A stretch of 64,000 bases of DNA from Deltaproteobacteria bacterium (GTDB taxonomy: Bacteria > Desulfobacterota > Desulfobacteria > Desulfobacterales > Desulfosarcinaceae): the NCBI GenBank assembly GCA_021824175.1, contig JAKALP010000018.1:1-64000 (forward strand), given 5' to 3'. Within the stretch, counting starts at the first letter, position 1, and the number at the start of each line of letters is the position of its first letter. The position numbers and the translations under genes were made by a program. Below the pieces are notes generated by a model. The model did no database searches. It saw only the letters and a list, made by a program, of their open reading frames with translations, and was not told the origin of the DNA. This document shows, one piece after another, positions 63,112 through 64,000 of the stretch.

Positions 63112-64000
63112 ATGCGCTACGATAAATTCACCATCAAATCCCAGGAGCTCATCCAGAGCGCACAGAGTTTGGCAGGACAGCACGGTAACCAGCAGATTGA
63201 GCCCGAGCATCTGCTATCAGCCATGCTGGCGGAAAAAGAGGGGGTGGCCAGAGCCATTCTGACCAAACTGGGCGTCTCCGCGGACACCATTGCCCAGGAA
63301 TGTATTTCAACCCTCAACCGTCTTCCCAAAGTCTCCGGTGGTGCGGATACCTACCTCTCGGCGCGCAGCAAATCGGTTCTGGAAAAAGCCTTTGCACTGG
63401 CGGCCCAGATGAAAGACGAGTATGTGAGCGTGGAGCATATTCTTCTGGCCGTGGCGGATGAGAAAGAGGGTCAGGCCGTTAGATTGCTGCAACGCCACGG
63501 GGTCACACTGGACAGCATCCTGAAAGTGCTCATGGAGATCCGCGGTTCCCAGCGAATCACCGATCCCAACCCCGAAGAGAAATATCAGGCGCTGCAGAAG
63601 TTCAGCCGCGACCTGACCGAACTGGCGCGTCTGGGCAAGCTGGACCCGGTGATCGGGCGCGATGAAGAGATTCGGCGCGTGGTGCAAGTACTTTCCCGGC
63701 GCACCAAAAACAATCCGGTGCTCATCGGCGAGCCAGGCGTGGGCAAGACCGCCATTGTCGAAGGACTGGCCCAGCGCATCGTGGCCGGCGATGTCTCCGA
63801 ATCTCTCAAAAATCGTCGTCTGGTGGCCCTGGACATGGGCGCCCTGATCGCCGGCGCCAAATATCGCGGTGAGTTTGAAGACCGCCTCAAGGCCGTGCTC
63901 AAGGAAGTAGAAAAAGCCGAGGGTGAAGTGATCATGTTCATCGACGAATTGCACACCCTGGTGGGCGCCGGGGCCTCCGAAGGAGCCATGGATGCTTCCA
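63112..64000 (+). CDS. clpB: ATP-dependent chaperone ClpB (3' truncated by the window)
   Basis: The first 296 residues of ClpB, cut by the window end. The two-part N domain ([20 protein letters not shown] ... [17 protein letters not shown]) is followed by the start of the first AAA+ domain with Walker [19 protein letters not shown], Walker [14 protein letters not shown] and the conserved [17 protein letters not shown]. It disaggregates proteins with DnaK. GAGGAGG precedes the ATG. A TTGACA at 63037-63042 could be a -35 box; no clear heat-shock (sigma-32) or CIRCE element is seen. Confidence 0.95.
   Translation, partial: MRYDKFTIKSQELIQSAQSLAGQHGNQQIEPEHLLSAMLAEKEGVARAILTKLGVSADTIAQECISTLNRLPKVSGGADTYLSARSKSVLEKAFALAAQMKDEYVSVEHILLAVADEKEGQAVRLLQRHGVTLDSILKVLMEIRGSQRITDPNPEEKYQALQKFSRDLTELARLGKLDPVIGRDEEIRRVVQVLSRRTKNNPVLIGEPGVGKTAIVEGLAQRIVAGDVSESLKNRRLVALDMGALIAGAKYRGEFEDRLKAVLKEVEKAEGEVIMFIDELHTLVGAGASEGAMDAS

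Overview
The window is chromosomal DNA from a GC-rich, Gram-negative anaerobe. It looks like a Desulfobacterota (former Deltaproteobacteria) genome of the Desulfobacterales type. That placement is inference, from a UGA-encoded selenocysteine enzyme, a B12-binding radical SAM protein, a cobalamin-riboswitch-controlled BtuB/TonB pair, a MinD-like ATPase with a RodZ-like partner, a four-gene GldA/F/G-type ABC system and many chemotaxis and phosphosignalling proteins. No rRNA, tRNA, CRISPR array, prophage or intact insertion sequence was seen.

Layout. 0-2.4 kb: a truncated Fic remnant and a CoA-disulfide-reductase-like flavoenzyme whose catalytic Cys codon is an in-frame TGA followed by a SECIS-like hairpin. 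2.4-12.3 kb: HrpA helicase, an aldo/keto reductase and an RND efflux pair. 12.6-19 kb, minus strand: a PEP-utilising-enzyme-like protein, an LTA-synthase-like membrane sulfatase, CreA and a PhaC-like hydrolase. 19.4-22.4 kb: a radical SAM/B12 protein and an NtrC-type regulator that has lost GAFTGA and its DNA-binding domain. 22.7-28.9 kb, plus strand: a low-molecular-weight phosphatase, an HTH/Zn-ribbon protein and the ABC operon, closed by a strong terminator. 29.1-32.3 kb: a cobalamin riboswitch with a terminator, then btuB and tonB. 32.3-36.3 kb: acyl-CoA dehydrogenase, a small ABM protein and a hybrid histidine kinase. 36.3-43.6 kb: a 1375-residue membrane protein of unknown role, an RmlD-like reductase and the MinD/RodZ-like pair. 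43.9-51.5 kb: L28, a chemotaxis receptor, PlsY, YchJ, an epimerase and two aldolases with a pseudo-aldo/keto reductase. 51.7-64 kb: PilZ, VWA-FHA, MATE-like, a flavoprotein without redox cysteines, ChaN, YcgN, a membrane kinase-like protein, an FHA protein and the start of clpB.

The best candidate for something new is the selenocysteine form of the CoA-disulfide-reductase-like enzyme. Second are several proteins that keep a fold but have lost its hallmark residues: the NtrC-like regulator, the dihydrolipoamide-dehydrogenase-like protein and the aldo/keto-reductase-like protein. Third is a set of dispersed intergenic elements made of short-period tandem arrays (periods 8, 6 and 9) facing each other as inverted arms; two of the period-8 arms, about 3.5 kb apart, share an exact 34-base match. 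The kinase-like/FHA pair upstream of clpB and the VWA-FHA protein suggest a phosphothreonine signalling layer.
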